Source: Halobacillus litoralis (lineage in GTDB: Bacteria; Bacillota; Bacilli; Bacillales; Halobacillaceae). From it: 64,000 bases of DNA. The notes under the pieces were generated by a model, which was given only the letters and a program-made list of their open reading frames with translations, was not told the origin of the DNA and made no database searches. The DNA lies in the NCBI RefSeq assembly GCF_009856415.1, contig NZ_WMEZ01000002.1, forward strand, positions 186,001 through 250,000, read 5' to 3'. A program made the translations under genes and the position numbers. Of the stretch, positions 26,973 to 35,950 are shown one piece after another. Every line of letters starts with the position of its first letter. The first letter of the stretch is position 1.

Positions 26973-27405
26973 GAGACTCACCGCCTTTAACAGTAGAAAT
27001 TAACGGGTGCTTCGTGTGATAATCAGCTGTATTCAATATCAACTGTTTCGCTTCACGTTTCTTTATATTCATTACAATAGGTGCCTGCAAATTCAACGTG
27101 GATTTTTCAAAAGGATCCTTAATTGTAACCACATTATAAACCACAATGTCTTCGTGACTTAAAATACCTAAATCCTCAGGAATGATGTCAAATTCATAAT
27201 CCTTATAAAAAAGATAAGGGTTTGTAACTACTAAGGAAACCCCAGCTTCAATCACCGATTGTAAAGCAAAGTATGTACCAGATTCGTCCACAGGCAGGAG
27301 TACAAAAGAATGATAGCTTTCAAAGCCAGGGAGACCATTTGGAAAATCGATACATTCTTTTTCTTCTACTTCCACTTCACCAAAGTACTTCGTTTCAATT
27401 TTCAT
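26959..27405 (-). CDS. fliW: Flagellar assembly factor FliW
   Basis: A 148-residue protein starting at the ATG at 27405 (GGAAGGTG upstream) with the family motif CIDFPNGLPGFESYHSFVLLP near the N-terminus and NLQAPIVMN near the C-terminus. FliW binds free flagellin or CsrA; when flagellin is secreted, FliW takes CsrA off the hag leader. The start follows the previous gene's stop by 2 bp and its end overlaps csrA, a tight regulatory operon. Confidence 0.95.
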   Translation of the reverse strand: MKIETKYFGEVEVEEKECIDFPNGLPGFESYHSFVLLPVDESGTYFALQSVIEAGVSLVVTNPYLFYKDYEFDIIPEDLGILSHEDIVVYNVVTIKDPFEKSTLNLQAPIVMNIKKREAKQLILNTADYHTKHPLISTVKGGESHARS

Positions 27406-27407
27406 TT

Positions 27408-27962
27408 TTACACCTTCCAATCAATTTGCAAGTCCGGGATTTGTTCCATAGCTACATCTACGCTTCCCGGCTTGTAATGGTGTTCGGGGTCTCGTTTCTT
27501 CGTTTCAATGATAGGATCACGACGTTGAACATCGATTTGAGCTTCTTCAGGTTGGTAATGAATATCGACAAGATCGTAGGCTGGCTTCCCACCCGGTTGG
27601 AATGTAAAATCATACCCTGCATTCCGTTTGGCTTGATCAGCAATTGGATTTCCGCCGTTCTCAATCCGCATCATCTCATCACCTTCCTGAGAAACACGAG
27701 CCAGTCCCTCCATCCAATGATTCTTTGCAATGCTTACGAGCTCTTCAGTCCGCACCAATACATTTTTTAAATCAAGATTATGCCAGGCGTTTGTCTGGTC
27801 GATGGTCAGCTTTCCTGGTTTCTGTCTAACATCCATCTTTGCTTTTGGTTGATGAATGGACTGTTCCGCTTTATGCTGCCGGATGGTTTGTTCTGGCTTC
27901 TGGATGGACAGCCCAATCCGGCCCGGGGTCGACTGAATGTGCAGCTTGGGTATGTTCATCAT
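27408..27962 (-). CDS. DUF6470 (YviE-like) flagellar-operon protein
   Basis: A 184-residue soluble protein located between flgL and fliW, as yviE is in B. subtilis. The opening MNIPKLHIQSTPGRIGL and QQ/KP-rich repeats in the first 50 residues, and the DVDIHYQPE-like C-terminal half (LVDIHYQPEEAQIDVQRRDP) match that family. Function is unknown; the operon suggests a flagellar role. GTGAGGATTC precedes the two tandem ATG codons at 27962. Confidence 0.8.
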   Translation of the reverse strand: MMNIPKLHIQSTPGRIGLSIQKPEQTIRQHKAEQSIHQPKAKMDVRQKPGKLTIDQTNAWHNLDLKNVLVRTEELVSIAKNHWMEGLARVSQEGDEMMRIENGGNPIADQAKRNAGYDFTFQPGGKPAYDLVDIHYQPEEAQIDVQRRDPIIETKKRDPEHHYKPGSVDVAMEQIPDLQIDWKV

Positions 27963-27996
27963 GAATCCTCACTTTCTTAGGAGGTAGATTCAAAGA

Positions 27997-28026
27997 AAAG
28001 AAGACTGTCTCTGAGGAGACAGCCTT
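27997..28026 (-). terminator. Terminator after flgL
   Basis: AAGGCTGTCTC / GAGACAGTCTT hairpin with a short loop and CTTTTC tail on the minus strand, overlapping the last bases of flgL. It may only reduce transcription into the yviE-like gene, fliW and csrA. Confidence 0.7.
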
Positions 28027-28918
28027 ACCTTAAGAAATCCATCAATGTCGGCTGGATGATTCTGGCTCCGACGCCCATGGCCGCTCTGTGGACACTTTCC
28101 TGTGTTTTTAGATCTGTAATCACTTTTTCAATGTCGGCATCTTCGTTGTCCGACATCATCTTTGTCGCACTGATTTTCTGTGTCTCCAGACGATCTTCTA
28201 CCAATTCAACCCGGTTCATACGTGCTCCCAGGTCAGCTCGCTCATTGACGATATTCCCGATATGATCGTCAAATTCGCCAAGAAAATCACCCAACTCTCC
28301 CTTAGAGGCATCACCTTCTAAAGCTTGGGCGAAATCATCCAGGTCTTTGAACAAATCCTGATTAAAGACACGACCGGGTAAAACGTTCGCCTGAAGTTTC
28401 ACCCCGGACGAGACCTCGATTCTCACTTCGTCCTCACCTGTCGCCGGAGGAATCACAGTATCTTCTAACGCATCCATATCTGCAAACGGAGGATTCGTCG
28501 TATTGCCACCGTTGAACATGTACTTATCGTTCACTTTCGTGTTGGCAATTGTCCCTACATGTTCTTTTAGCTGTCGGATCTCTTTAGCGATGTTCTCCCG
28601 TTGACCTTCTTCATATGTATCGTTGCTTGCCTGCACCGTCAGTTCACGTACACGCTGCATCGCCTGTGTTGCTTTGTCCAGGGCAGAGTCGCTGTTATCC
28701 ATCCAGTTGTGCACTTCTGCGATATTGCGTTGAAATTGCTCAACTTCCGTCACTTGCTGACGATAGTTAATTCCTTTCATGGCAACGACTGGATCTTGGG
28801 ATGGACGGGAAATCTTTTTCCCTGTGGACAATTGATCCTGATAATTCCCCATATTCGCGTAGCTGTTACTCAAGTTCCGGAGCATATTGTTGGATAGCAT
28901 CGATTGCGTTACGCGCAT
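28025..28918 (-). CDS. flgL: Flagellar hook-associated protein 3 FlgL
   Basis: A 297-residue secreted junction protein. The N-terminus MRVTQSMLSNNMLRNLSNSY and the C-terminal helix QESVHRAAMGVGARIIQPTL are the flagellin-like D0 parts that stack on FlgK and seed filament growth. A QLSTGKKISRPSQDPV segment is highly conserved. It follows flgK by 11 bp. Confidence 0.95.
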   Translation of the reverse strand: MRVTQSMLSNNMLRNLSNSYANMGNYQDQLSTGKKISRPSQDPVVAMKGINYRQQVTEVEQFQRNIAEVHNWMDNSDSALDKATQAMQRVRELTVQASNDTYEEGQRENIAKEIRQLKEHVGTIANTKVNDKYMFNGGNTTNPPFADMDALEDTVIPPATGEDEVRIEVSSGVKLQANVLPGRVFNQDLFKDLDDFAQALEGDASKGELGDFLGEFDDHIGNIVNERADLGARMNRVELVEDRLETQKISATKMMSDNEDADIEKVITDLKTQESVHRAAMGVGARIIQPTLMDFLR

Positions 28919-28929
28919 GATTCATTCAC

Positions 28930-30486
28930 CTACCTTCCGACTCTTCCCATTTGATTAATGATTTTATCCAGCATTTCATCTACTACTGTAATGTTACGTG
29001 CTGCTGCGTTGTAGGCGTGCTGAAATTTAATCATGTTCGACATTTCTTCATCAAGCGATACAGAACTGACGGATTGTCGCTGTTCATTTACGGATGCTTT
29101 CAATGTGCCGGCATTCCTTGACATCCGCTCTGCCTCTTGGGTTTCAACAGCCATTGTACCAATCATCGATTCGTAGAAACTGTTCATAGAGGTTTCTTCT
29201 CCGAAGTAGTCTGCATTGGGATTGTTTTGTACTTCTGAAAGAGCTAGAGCATTTTCACCGTTACCCGCTTGCTTTAAAGTTGCCGCAGCGATATTGTCTC
29301 CATCCGCTCTAATCTCTTCAGAAATTTTTAACGTACCAGCTAAACCTTCGACAACTTTTCCCGCAGCAGGAGCCGCTGTTCCAAGATTAAAAAAGTTCGG
29401 CACTTCCGTACGATCTCCACTGATGGTATTCAATGATTCCCCTTGCTTATGGACTTCATTGAAAGAACGAGCAAAACCAGTGGCCATCCGGTCCAGGTCA
29501 GAGAGCATCTGTTGATAGGTGCCTTTCTCTTCTCCTCCCTGCACATAACCTCCAGATTCAATGAGACCTTTCAACTTGCCTTGAGAAGAAAAGTCTTCCA
29601 CAGAATAAGGATCTGCCTCACCAAGTTGAAGTCCACTAGCCAGTGAACCATCATCTTGATATTGAACACTCATAACATTCACGGTGTTCGCTGCGCCATC
29701 TACAAGCACAGCTGCCGGTTGCAATGGTTTCCCATCAGCATCCACAATCGTTACAGAAGCTTTTCCCATCGCCAAAGGGTCAGCAGAAGATGGCGCATCT
29801 TCATATTTCACATCGATGTTGACGTGCTGAGATAGTTGATCGAGCAAGCGGTCCCTTTCATCATACAAATCATTCGGTACCATGCCGTGAGGCTCCACTT
29901 CAGCAATTTGCTGATTGATACGATTGATCTGATTGGCTACGGAATTGATTTCTTTGACGGTTACACCCGTCTCTCTTTTGATATCCTTTTGCTGGGCTTG
30001 TAGTGTATTGGATAAATAATTAAAGGTTTCTGCAACCGCTTCTCCCCGCTGGCGCACAACGGAACGGGCACCAGAATCCTCCGGGTTCACCGACAAGTCC
30101 TGGAGAGATTCCCAAAAGCGATCCATCGTTCGCGCAAGACCATCATCAGAAGGCTCATTCATGACAGCCTCGAGTCGTCCCAAGGCTGCTGAACGTGTAT
30201 CATAATAGCCGGACTTGCTGCTTTCTCCACGGTACTGGAAATCAAGATACTCAACGCGCACTCTCTCGATCGAACCCGCTTCCACACCACTTCCGACCTG
30301 TCCGGGTATTTCCGGGCGGTTCCTTGAAGCAGGTGGATAGGGCCCTGTTTGTTCAAAATTGACGCGCTGCCTCGTGTATCCTTCTGTATTGGCATTGGCA
30401 ATGTTATGTCCTGTCGTATATAAAGCGGATTGTTGAGTGAAAAGCCCACGCTTTGCTACTTCCAACCCGTGAAACGTTGATCCCAT
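28930..30486 (-). CDS. flgK: Flagellar hook-associated protein 1 FlgK
   Basis: A 518-residue hook-filament junction protein. GLEVAKRGLFTQQSALYTTG and NIANANTEGYTRQRVNF at the N-terminus and the MIKFQHAYNAAARNITVVDEML helix at the C-terminus (split here in two segments) are the D0 motifs; the middle carries variable surface domains. It lies between flgN, its export chaperone, and flgL, all on one strand with short gaps, as in B. subtilis. Confidence 0.95.
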   Translation of the reverse strand: MGSTFHGLEVAKRGLFTQQSALYTTGHNIANANTEGYTRQRVNFEQTGPYPPASRNRPEIPGQVGSGVEAGSIERVRVEYLDFQYRGESSKSGYYDTRSAALGRLEAVMNEPSDDGLARTMDRFWESLQDLSVNPEDSGARSVVRQRGEAVAETFNYLSNTLQAQQKDIKRETGVTVKEINSVANQINRINQQIAEVEPHGMVPNDLYDERDRLLDQLSQHVNIDVKYEDAPSSADPLAMGKASVTIVDADGKPLQPAAVLVDGAANTVNVMSVQYQDDGSLASGLQLGEADPYSVEDFSSQGKLKGLIESGGYVQGGEEKGTYQQMLSDLDRMATGFARSFNEVHKQGESLNTISGDRTEVPNFFNLGTAAPAAGKVVEGLAGTLKISEEIRADGDNIAAATLKQAGNGENALALSEVQNNPNADYFGEETSMNSFYESMIGTMAVETQEAERMSRNAGTLKASVNEQRQSVSSVSLDEEMSNMIKFQHAYNAAARNITVVDEMLDKIINQMGRVGR

Positions 30487-30504
30487 GATGGTTACTCCTC
30501 TGCT

Positions 30505-30996
30505 TTATGCTTTTGAATCGAAGATGGAACGTTTAGCTGTGCTCCCGTGGTTTGTTTCTTTCACTCCATAATTCACAGACTGAAGGGAGGGTTGGAGCAG
30601 GTCCAGAGACATGTTGATGAACTGCAGCGATTGCTGGGTCAGTTCTGTGTTCAACTTTTCCTGCTGCTTCAAGTCAGCTAACACGAGGATGAGAGCTTCA
30701 TACGCGTTCTGAAGTCTCTCTTTTTCTTCTCCATCAAGAATTTCAATAAGTTCGGATACGGTCCGCTCACGTGGAGGGATTCCGTTTTCCGATGCCCACT
30801 GAGTCACAGAACGTTCCCTTTGTTTTTCGATTTTCTCAATCGCCTGCACATGCTCCTTTTCCTGAATCAACAGCTGTTGAATACCGGTTACATCGTTCGT
30901 TTTCAATGCCTCTGTCTTCCTTTTAGACAAAGACAAAAGACTCTCATGCAACTGCTGAAGCTGTTTCATATGATTGATGACCGGATCGATCGTCAT
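30505..30996 (-). CDS. flgN: FlgN-family export chaperone (YvyG)
   Basis: A 163-residue, almost fully helical cytosolic protein; the pattern MKQLQQLHESLLSLSKRKTE and the central acidic helices match FlgN/YvyG, which binds the C-terminal domains of FlgK and FlgL before export. It stands between flgM and flgK with 18-bp gaps. AGAGGAG precedes the ATG at 30996. Confidence 0.9.
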   Translation of the reverse strand: MTIDPVINHMKQLQQLHESLLSLSKRKTEALKTNDVTGIQQLLIQEKEHVQAIEKIEKQRERSVTQWASENGIPPRERTVSELIEILDGEEKERLQNAYEALILVLADLKQQEKLNTELTQQSLQFINMSLDLLQPSLQSVNYGVKETNHGSTAKRSIFDSKA

Positions 30997-31014
30997 GATG
31001 ATTCTCCTCTATAA

Positions 31015-31275
31015 TTACTTGGACCAAAAATCAAGCATCTTTTTAGCGGTCGCCTTGGTGTCCACCTGGTAATTTCCTTGCTGTACATCTGTTTTCACTT
31101 GATCAACCAGTTTTTTTCGTACAGAATCGCTCTTCCCGGATTCCTGCATTTGTTTGGCGGTCTCAGAAATCTCAATTTTATCGGTCATTTGCTTTTTCGG
31201 TCCGGTTTCTGCCTGTTTGTTCATCTGCTTTTGATATGGATTTAAATTCGTTTGATTCGGTCCGTTGATTTTCAA
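31015..31275 (-). CDS. flgM: Anti-sigma-D factor FlgM
   Basis: About 86 residues if the TTG at 31275 is the start; it has GAGGTG six bases upstream and gives the N-terminus (M)KINGPNQTNLNPYQK, aligned with B. subtilis FlgM. A GTG three codons upstream is the alternative. The C-terminal half (IEISETAKQMQE... KVDQVKTDVQQG-like) is the sigma-binding region. FlgM holds sigma-D until the hook is complete. Confidence 0.93.
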   Translation of the reverse strand: MKINGPNQTNLNPYQKQMNKQAETGPKKQMTDKIEISETAKQMQESGKSDSVRKKLVDQVKTDVQQGNYQVDTKATAKKMLDFWSK

Positions 31276-31315
31276 TTCTGTCACCTCATTTCCTTCCGAC
31301 TATCTATTACTCCTT

Positions 31316-31341
31316 ATATCGACCATGCTCATGAAGATATA
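31316..31341 (-). promoter_or_regulatory. Putative sigma-D promoter of flgM
   Basis: TATA, 14-base spacer, GTCGATAT on the minus strand, upstream of flgM and just after the yvyF-like gene. The -10 half is identical to that of the hag promoter. Confidence 0.55.
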
Positions 31342-31361
31342 AATCATGCTTAAGATTCATT

Positions 31362-31775
31362 TCACCATGAATAATAAGTCCTGTTTGCTTTTTCCCGTTC
31401 CTTCTCTTCTTTTCTAGCTTCCAAAGATTCATTACGTTCTTGTACGTCGAGTCCTTTTTGGATCGATTCTTTACAGGCAACGCACAAACGGTCTTCTCTA
31501 ATGGACGCTCCGCACTTTTCACAGGAATAGCTTACATTCGGAAAGTGAGCAGGGTGAAGCCTTTTTTCTTTGACAAACTTACGAATCTGTCGTTCAGAAA
31601 CCCCTGTACCTGCCTCAATTTCTTCCACGGTCGCTGTCCGGTTTTGTTTTTTTCTTAAAAAAGCGTACACCGTCTGAAATTCTTTTTCTTCCTGCTTCCT
31701 ACATTCTGGACAAACGGTACTTGGCCCTTTCAAAAATAGTCCGTTACAATGTGAGCAATTCGCTAATTCCCCCAT
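31362..31775 (-). CDS. YvyF-family flagellar operon protein
   Basis: About 137 residues from the second ATG (31775), which has a better-spaced GGAGG; the first ATG is at 31781. Two zinc-ribbon-like pairs appear, CSHCNGLFL...CPECRK at the N-terminus and CEKCGASIREDRLCVACK near residue 90, with a helix-turn-helix-like segment (TVEEIEAGTGVSERQIRKFVKE) between. Named TIGR03826-type flagellar operon protein in relatives; the role is not well established. It stands between comFC and flgM as in B. subtilis. Confidence 0.85.
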   Translation of the reverse strand: MGELANCSHCNGLFLKGPSTVCPECRKQEEKEFQTVYAFLRKKQNRTATVEEIEAGTGVSERQIRKFVKEKRLHPAHFPNVSYSCEKCGASIREDRLCVACKESIQKGLDVQERNESLEARKEEKEREKANRTYYSW

Positions 31776-31851
31776 CTTCATCGTCCTCCATGTTCTCTAT
31801 TTATCTATTATATCGGCAGAAAAGGAGAGATTCAAAAGTCCTATCGCCCAT

Positions 31852-32517
31852 TCAGCGAAAAATAGTAAAAGATGATACAGATGGACACCCTTGTTCCTTC
31901 AATAACGAAGCCATGTGTCGGACCGTTCTCCCTGTCGTGTAAATATCATCAACAATGACTACAGGGTCTGAAATGGGATGCAGGAGACGGAAGGGGTTTT
32001 CAGATTGCATGCGGTCTTTCCTCCCCCTTTTCGACTGTTTTTCACTGTGCGACCGTTCAAATACAGAGAAAGGCTCTTCCTCCAACGCATAACTAATTGC
32101 TTCTGATTGATTGAATCCACGCTCATCGAGACGCTTGCTACTCAGAGGAACACTTAGAACCTGTCTCCCTTTAAAAAATGAAGATAACCACACGTTTTGT
32201 AGGTGTTCCTTGTAAGCATCCAACACCACAAAGTCTCCTCTATATTTCCACCGTGCCACAAGCTCTTTATTAAACTCATTGTATGGAAAAGCAGCAACAT
32301 TCCGTTCTAATAGGCCAGGATTTGTTTTCTCCCATTTTTCACAGTCGTGACACACTCCTTCATGCCCTGGACGATGACATCCAGGGCAAAAAGATGCCGT
32401 TATTTTATCCATTTGTTCCTCACACTCTTGGCATATCTTTTTCTGGACAGAAGGCTTCCAGAACGTCACCCACGTGACATCAGGAATGGTTTCGACATGA
32501 CAGATCAGACACCTCAT
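31852..32517 (-). CDS. comFC: Competence protein ComFC (phosphoribosyltransferase-like)
   Basis: A 221-residue protein with an N-terminal double zinc ribbon (CLIC, CQEC, CPGC, CHDC) and a C-terminal phosphoribosyltransferase fold containing VVIVDDIYTTGRTV, the PRPP loop. It takes part in transformation downstream of DNA uptake. Its ATG overlaps the comFA stop (ATGA), so the two are coupled. No comFB lies between them, unlike in B. subtilis. Confidence 0.92.
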   Translation of the reverse strand: MRCLICHVETIPDVTWVTFWKPSVQKKICQECEEQMDKITASFCPGCHRPGHEGVCHDCEKWEKTNPGLLERNVAAFPYNEFNKELVARWKYRGDFVVLDAYKEHLQNVWLSSFFKGRQVLSVPLSSKRLDERGFNQSEAISYALEEEPFSVFERSHSEKQSKRGRKDRMQSENPFRLLHPISDPVVIVDDIYTTGRTVRHMASLLKEQGCPSVSSFTIFR

Positions 32518-33929
32518 AGCTTCCGTCCAAGTTTGTTCATATAACGAATCGACTCCACAGCATCTAGCATTTCATCCGTTTTCCCAATATGATAGAAAAT
32601 CACATCTCCCGTAGGATCGTCTGGACTTCTCCCGGCTCTTCCCGCGATTTGAACGAGTGCGGCCTCATCGAAAACAACGTGCCCTGCGTCGATGACGTAA
32701 ACATCAACAGACGGAAACGTCACTCCTCGCTCTAAAATCGTCGTTGTGATGAGTACACGGTATTCTTTTTTTCTGAATGCTTGAATCTTCTCTGCACGCT
32801 GACTGTCTTCGGCATGAACGGATTGCACCTCAAAGTTCCGCTCTTTTAAGTAAGAAGCCATTTGTTCCGCTATTTTTATTGAAGGAAGAAAAAGAAGCAG
32901 TTGTCTCTTAGTCTGCTGTTGATGAACGATTATTTGAAGTATTTTTGGTGGGAGTTCTCCTTTTTGTAAATAACGGTGAAGGGTAGGAGTAAGTTTGAGT
33001 TGTGGGACTGGGAGAGGATGACCGTGGAATCGCTGAGGGATGAAAACGACAGGAAGGTGTTTGGAACGAATCCTTCGCTTCTGCTTCTTTCTAGGTGTGG
33101 CCGTCAAATAGATGGTAGAAGCTTGCGGTTTGGCCGCTCGTTCACTGGCATAATGGAGGGATACGTCATTGTGAAACGGAAAAGCATCCACTTCATCGAT
33201 AATCATGACATCAAAAGCATGCGCAAAACGTAGAAGCTGGTGCGTTGTAGCTATAATAAACGGAGCATCACCAGCTTTATCTGGGCTATCTCCATAGAGA
33301 GCCTGAATATTCACATCAGGAAATGACTTCTGTAATCGAGGGAGCAATTCTCTTACAACATCCGTTCTAGGCGTGGCCAAACAAATACGCTTCCCCTTTT
33401 CCAGTGCCTCCGTTAGGGCAGGGAAAAGAATCTCTGTCTTTCCGGCTCCACATACCGCCCACACTAGTTTTTCACCACTTCCCTTTTGGACTAGCGACAC
33501 AAGTTCATCGGCAGCTTTTTGTTGATGGATTGTCAAGTCCCCGTCCCAATGGCAGGGGTGTTCATGGGCTGTCCACTCAAAACCAGAACTTCCATAGAAT
33601 AACGGCTCACATTCAATCACCCTGCCCATTTGAATGCAGGAGCGGCAATATAAACAGTCCTGACCACACGTCGCATGAGGCATTTTCGCAAAAAGGTAGG
33701 ATTTTGTGTTTCCGCAACGCCTGCAGCGATGGCCCCAGGGATAGGACTCAATGCTTGTTACTTTTACTAAAATTGATTGCGCTAAAAGCTGATCTACTAT
33801 TTCATCTTCATAAGGGATTTCGTGACGCAGAAGAAGTTTTCCGGTAAGAGATGGGTAGCTATGAGTGGGATTTTCATGAGGGATCCAGGAGAAGTCTTTT
33901 TGAAGGTATTTCTTAACCGTTTTGAACAT
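32514..33929 (-). CDS. comFA: Competence DNA helicase/translocase ComFA
   Basis: A 471-residue DEAD-box type ATPase that pulls transforming DNA into the cytosol. A four-cysteine zinc finger (CRRCG...CLYCRSC) lies near residues 70-105, Walker A is WAVCGAGKTE near 160, motif II is IIDEVDAFP, and motif VI is QIAGRAGRSPDD. Upstream is the DegV gene and its hairpin. GGATGGTGG precedes the ATG at 33929. Confidence 0.94.
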   Translation of the reverse strand: MFKTVKKYLQKDFSWIPHENPTHSYPSLTGKLLLRHEIPYEDEIVDQLLAQSILVKVTSIESYPWGHRCRRCGNTKSYLFAKMPHATCGQDCLYCRSCIQMGRVIECEPLFYGSSGFEWTAHEHPCHWDGDLTIHQQKAADELVSLVQKGSGEKLVWAVCGAGKTEILFPALTEALEKGKRICLATPRTDVVRELLPRLQKSFPDVNIQALYGDSPDKAGDAPFIIATTHQLLRFAHAFDVMIIDEVDAFPFHNDVSLHYASERAAKPQASTIYLTATPRKKQKRRIRSKHLPVVFIPQRFHGHPLPVPQLKLTPTLHRYLQKGELPPKILQIIVHQQQTKRQLLLFLPSIKIAEQMASYLKERNFEVQSVHAEDSQRAEKIQAFRKKEYRVLITTTILERGVTFPSVDVYVIDAGHVVFDEAALVQIAGRAGRSPDDPTGDVIFYHIGKTDEMLDAVESIRYMNKLGRKL

Positions 33930-33955
33930 TCAACCACCATCCTATAGAAAAGTAG

Positions 33956-33983
33956 AGCCCGTTTGAGTCTCACAAACAGGCTC
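33956..33983 (-). terminator. Possible terminator of the DegV-family gene
   Basis: AGCCTGTTTG / CAAACGGGCT hairpin with a seven-base loop about 7 bp after the stop at 33990; no strong T tract follows. Confidence 0.55.
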
Positions 33984-33989
33984 CTTTTA

Positions 33990-34835
33990 TTAGGATTGAC
34001 GATACCACCCAAGGCCCATGGCTCCTTCACCAAGGTGTGTACCGATAACGGGGCCGAAGTAACTGAGGACGACCTCGACATTGTCATGTTTTTCTTCCAA
34101 TTCTTTTTTCAACTCTGCCGCTTCTTCCGGTCGGTTGGCATGAATCAGGCAGGCTTTATACGTTCCGCCTTCTTCTACCTTTTCCTCAAAAAGCGACACA
34201 ATCTTCTTTATCGCTTTTTTCCGTGTACGGATTTTTTCAAATGGAACAATTTTCGTATCCACAAAATGAAGGACAGGCTTCACTTGTAAAAGGCTGCCGA
34301 CAAAGGCTTGAGCTCCATTCAAGCGACCGCCTCTTTGAAGGTGACTGAGATCATCGACCATGAAGTAGGCACTCATCGATTTCTTCATTTCATTCAAACG
34401 GCTGATAATTTGATCCGGCGTTGCCCCATTGTTCGCTAATTCAGCAGCTTCAAGGGCATAAAACCCCTGCATGTGACAGCTGATTTCTGAATCAAAGACA
34501 TGAACATCGATCTCTTCGACCATTTCGCCTGCGGTAACCATCGCCTGATACGTACCACTGATTCCGCTCGATAAGTGAATAGAGATGACCGAATCATAGT
34601 TTTGAGAGAGCTCCTCCAGCTTCTGAGTCATGATGCCGATCGAAGGCTGCGAAGTTTTCGGAAGTTCTCCTCCTTCTTTCACCATATCGTAGAAGTCATC
34701 CGCGTTGATATCTACTTCTTCCTGATAGGATTCATGACCAAAAATAACGTTCAAAGGAACCATATGTATGTGGTTGGCTTTACGTACATCTCTCGGAAGG
34801 TAAGCTGTGCTGTCTGTGATTACCGCTGTTTTCAT
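33990..34835 (-). CDS. DegV-family fatty-acid-binding protein (FakB-like, YviA)
   Basis: About 281 residues from an ATG at 34835 with AAGGAG nine bases upstream (an in-frame TTG upstream is less likely). KTAVITDSTAYLP at the start and the TSQPSIGIM and SIHLSSGISGTYQ segments are the lipid-head-binding signatures of DegV/FakB proteins, which hand fatty acids to a FakA kinase for phospholipid synthesis. The place next to degU matches yviA; the historic Deg name comes from that position, not from function. Confidence 0.9.
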   Translation of the reverse strand: MKTAVITDSTAYLPRDVRKANHIHMVPLNVIFGHESYQEEVDINADDFYDMVKEGGELPKTSQPSIGIMTQKLEELSQNYDSVISIHLSSGISGTYQAMVTAGEMVEEIDVHVFDSEISCHMQGFYALEAAELANNGATPDQIISRLNEMKKSMSAYFMVDDLSHLQRGGRLNGAQAFVGSLLQVKPVLHFVDTKIVPFEKIRTRKKAIKKIVSLFEEKVEEGGTYKACLIHANRPEEAAELKKELEEKHDNVEVVLSYFGPVIGTHLGEGAMGLGWYRQS

Positions 34836-35030
34836 CCGATCCAACTCCTTGTTTTCTTTATCGTTTTTCTATGAATATATGTAAAATAATTTCCGATATT
34901 CTCTCTATCTATTTTACATGAACCCCACCCACAATGCACCAACTAATACGAAAACAGTTGTCCGGATGTCTATAATTGGTACACCAAATAATCCCATCTC
35001 AACCCCAAATCAACTCCAAATACACACACC

Positions 35031-35083
35031 AAAAAGGGCTGTTTTTTCAGGTATACATTTCTGCACCTTAAAAAAACAGCCCT
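35031..35083 (-). terminator. Terminator of degU
   Basis: AGGGCTGTTTTTT / AAAAAACAGCCCT long stem with a 25-base loop, then TTTTTGG on the minus strand. Confidence 0.75.
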
Positions 35084-35103
35084 AATCTTTGAAATTATTT
35101 TAT

Positions 35104-35781
35104 TTAGATGACTTCAACCCAGCCGTTTTTGATTGCTGTCACAACAGCTTGGGTACGGTCGTTAACGTTCATTTTCTGCAGGATGTTACTGACGTGGTTT
35201 TTCACGGTCTTCTCACTGATATAGAGAGCTTCTGCTACGCCACGGTTGCTGTTTCCGTCCGCCAACAGTTGCAGCACTTCACATTCACGACGTGTGAGCA
35301 GGTGCAATGGCTTGCGATATTCGATCGTACGATACGCACTGCCACCTTTGCTATCTGCCAGACGACGATATTCAGCTACTAAGTTGTGTGTGACTTTCGG
35401 GTGCAAGTATGAACCACCGGCACCGACAACTTTAATCGCATCAATCAAGGCATCTGAATCCATCTCTTTAAGAAGGTAACCCTGCGCTCCTGTCTTCAGC
35501 GCGTGTGTCACATAATTCTCATCATCGTGAATCGATAGAATAATCACTTTCATGTCTGGATAGCGTTTGGTGATTTCAGCTGTTGCCTCTACCCCATTCA
35601 TGCTCGGCATGTTGATATCCATTAGGACAACATCAGGCATATGCTCTTCAATAAGGTTTACTGCTGTATCCCCATCATCACCTTCAGCTACAACTTCGAA
35701 GCTTGATTCAAAATCTAAAATTCTCTTTACGCCTTCACGAAACAATTTATGATCATCAATTAGGACTATTCTGGTCGTCAT
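35104..35781 (-). CDS. degU: Response regulator DegU
   Basis: About 225 residues from the ATG at 35781, which has AGGAGG eight bases upstream; an ATG two codons earlier is too close. The receiver domain ([12 protein letters not shown]; phospho-acceptor Asp in [13 protein letters not shown]) fills residues 1-120, and a LuxR-type helix-turn-helix ([27 protein letters not shown] in two parts) residues 155-220. With DegS it controls exoenzymes, competence, motility and biofilm in Bacillus. Confidence 0.95.
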   Translation of the reverse strand: MTTRIVLIDDHKLFREGVKRILDFESSFEVVAEGDDGDTAVNLIEEHMPDVVLMDINMPSMNGVEATAEITKRYPDMKVIILSIHDDENYVTHALKTGAQGYLLKEMDSDALIDAIKVVGAGGSYLHPKVTHNLVAEYRRLADSKGGSAYRTIEYRKPLHLLTRRECEVLQLLADGNSNRGVAEALYISEKTVKNHVSNILQKMNVNDRTQAVVTAIKNGWVEVI

Positions 35782-35950
35782 GGTCATTTCCTCCTGTTTC
35801 TCCTACATAGAATGGGTTTTTGTTCCCCTAACCTATTCTCTATATCTCTATCTTTGTTTTTTATCTATTTTTTAGAAATGTGAATCTACCCTAATCCTAT
35901 TCCCTATTATAAACGATTCACGTCCATTTACATAGTTTTTCGTTGGAATA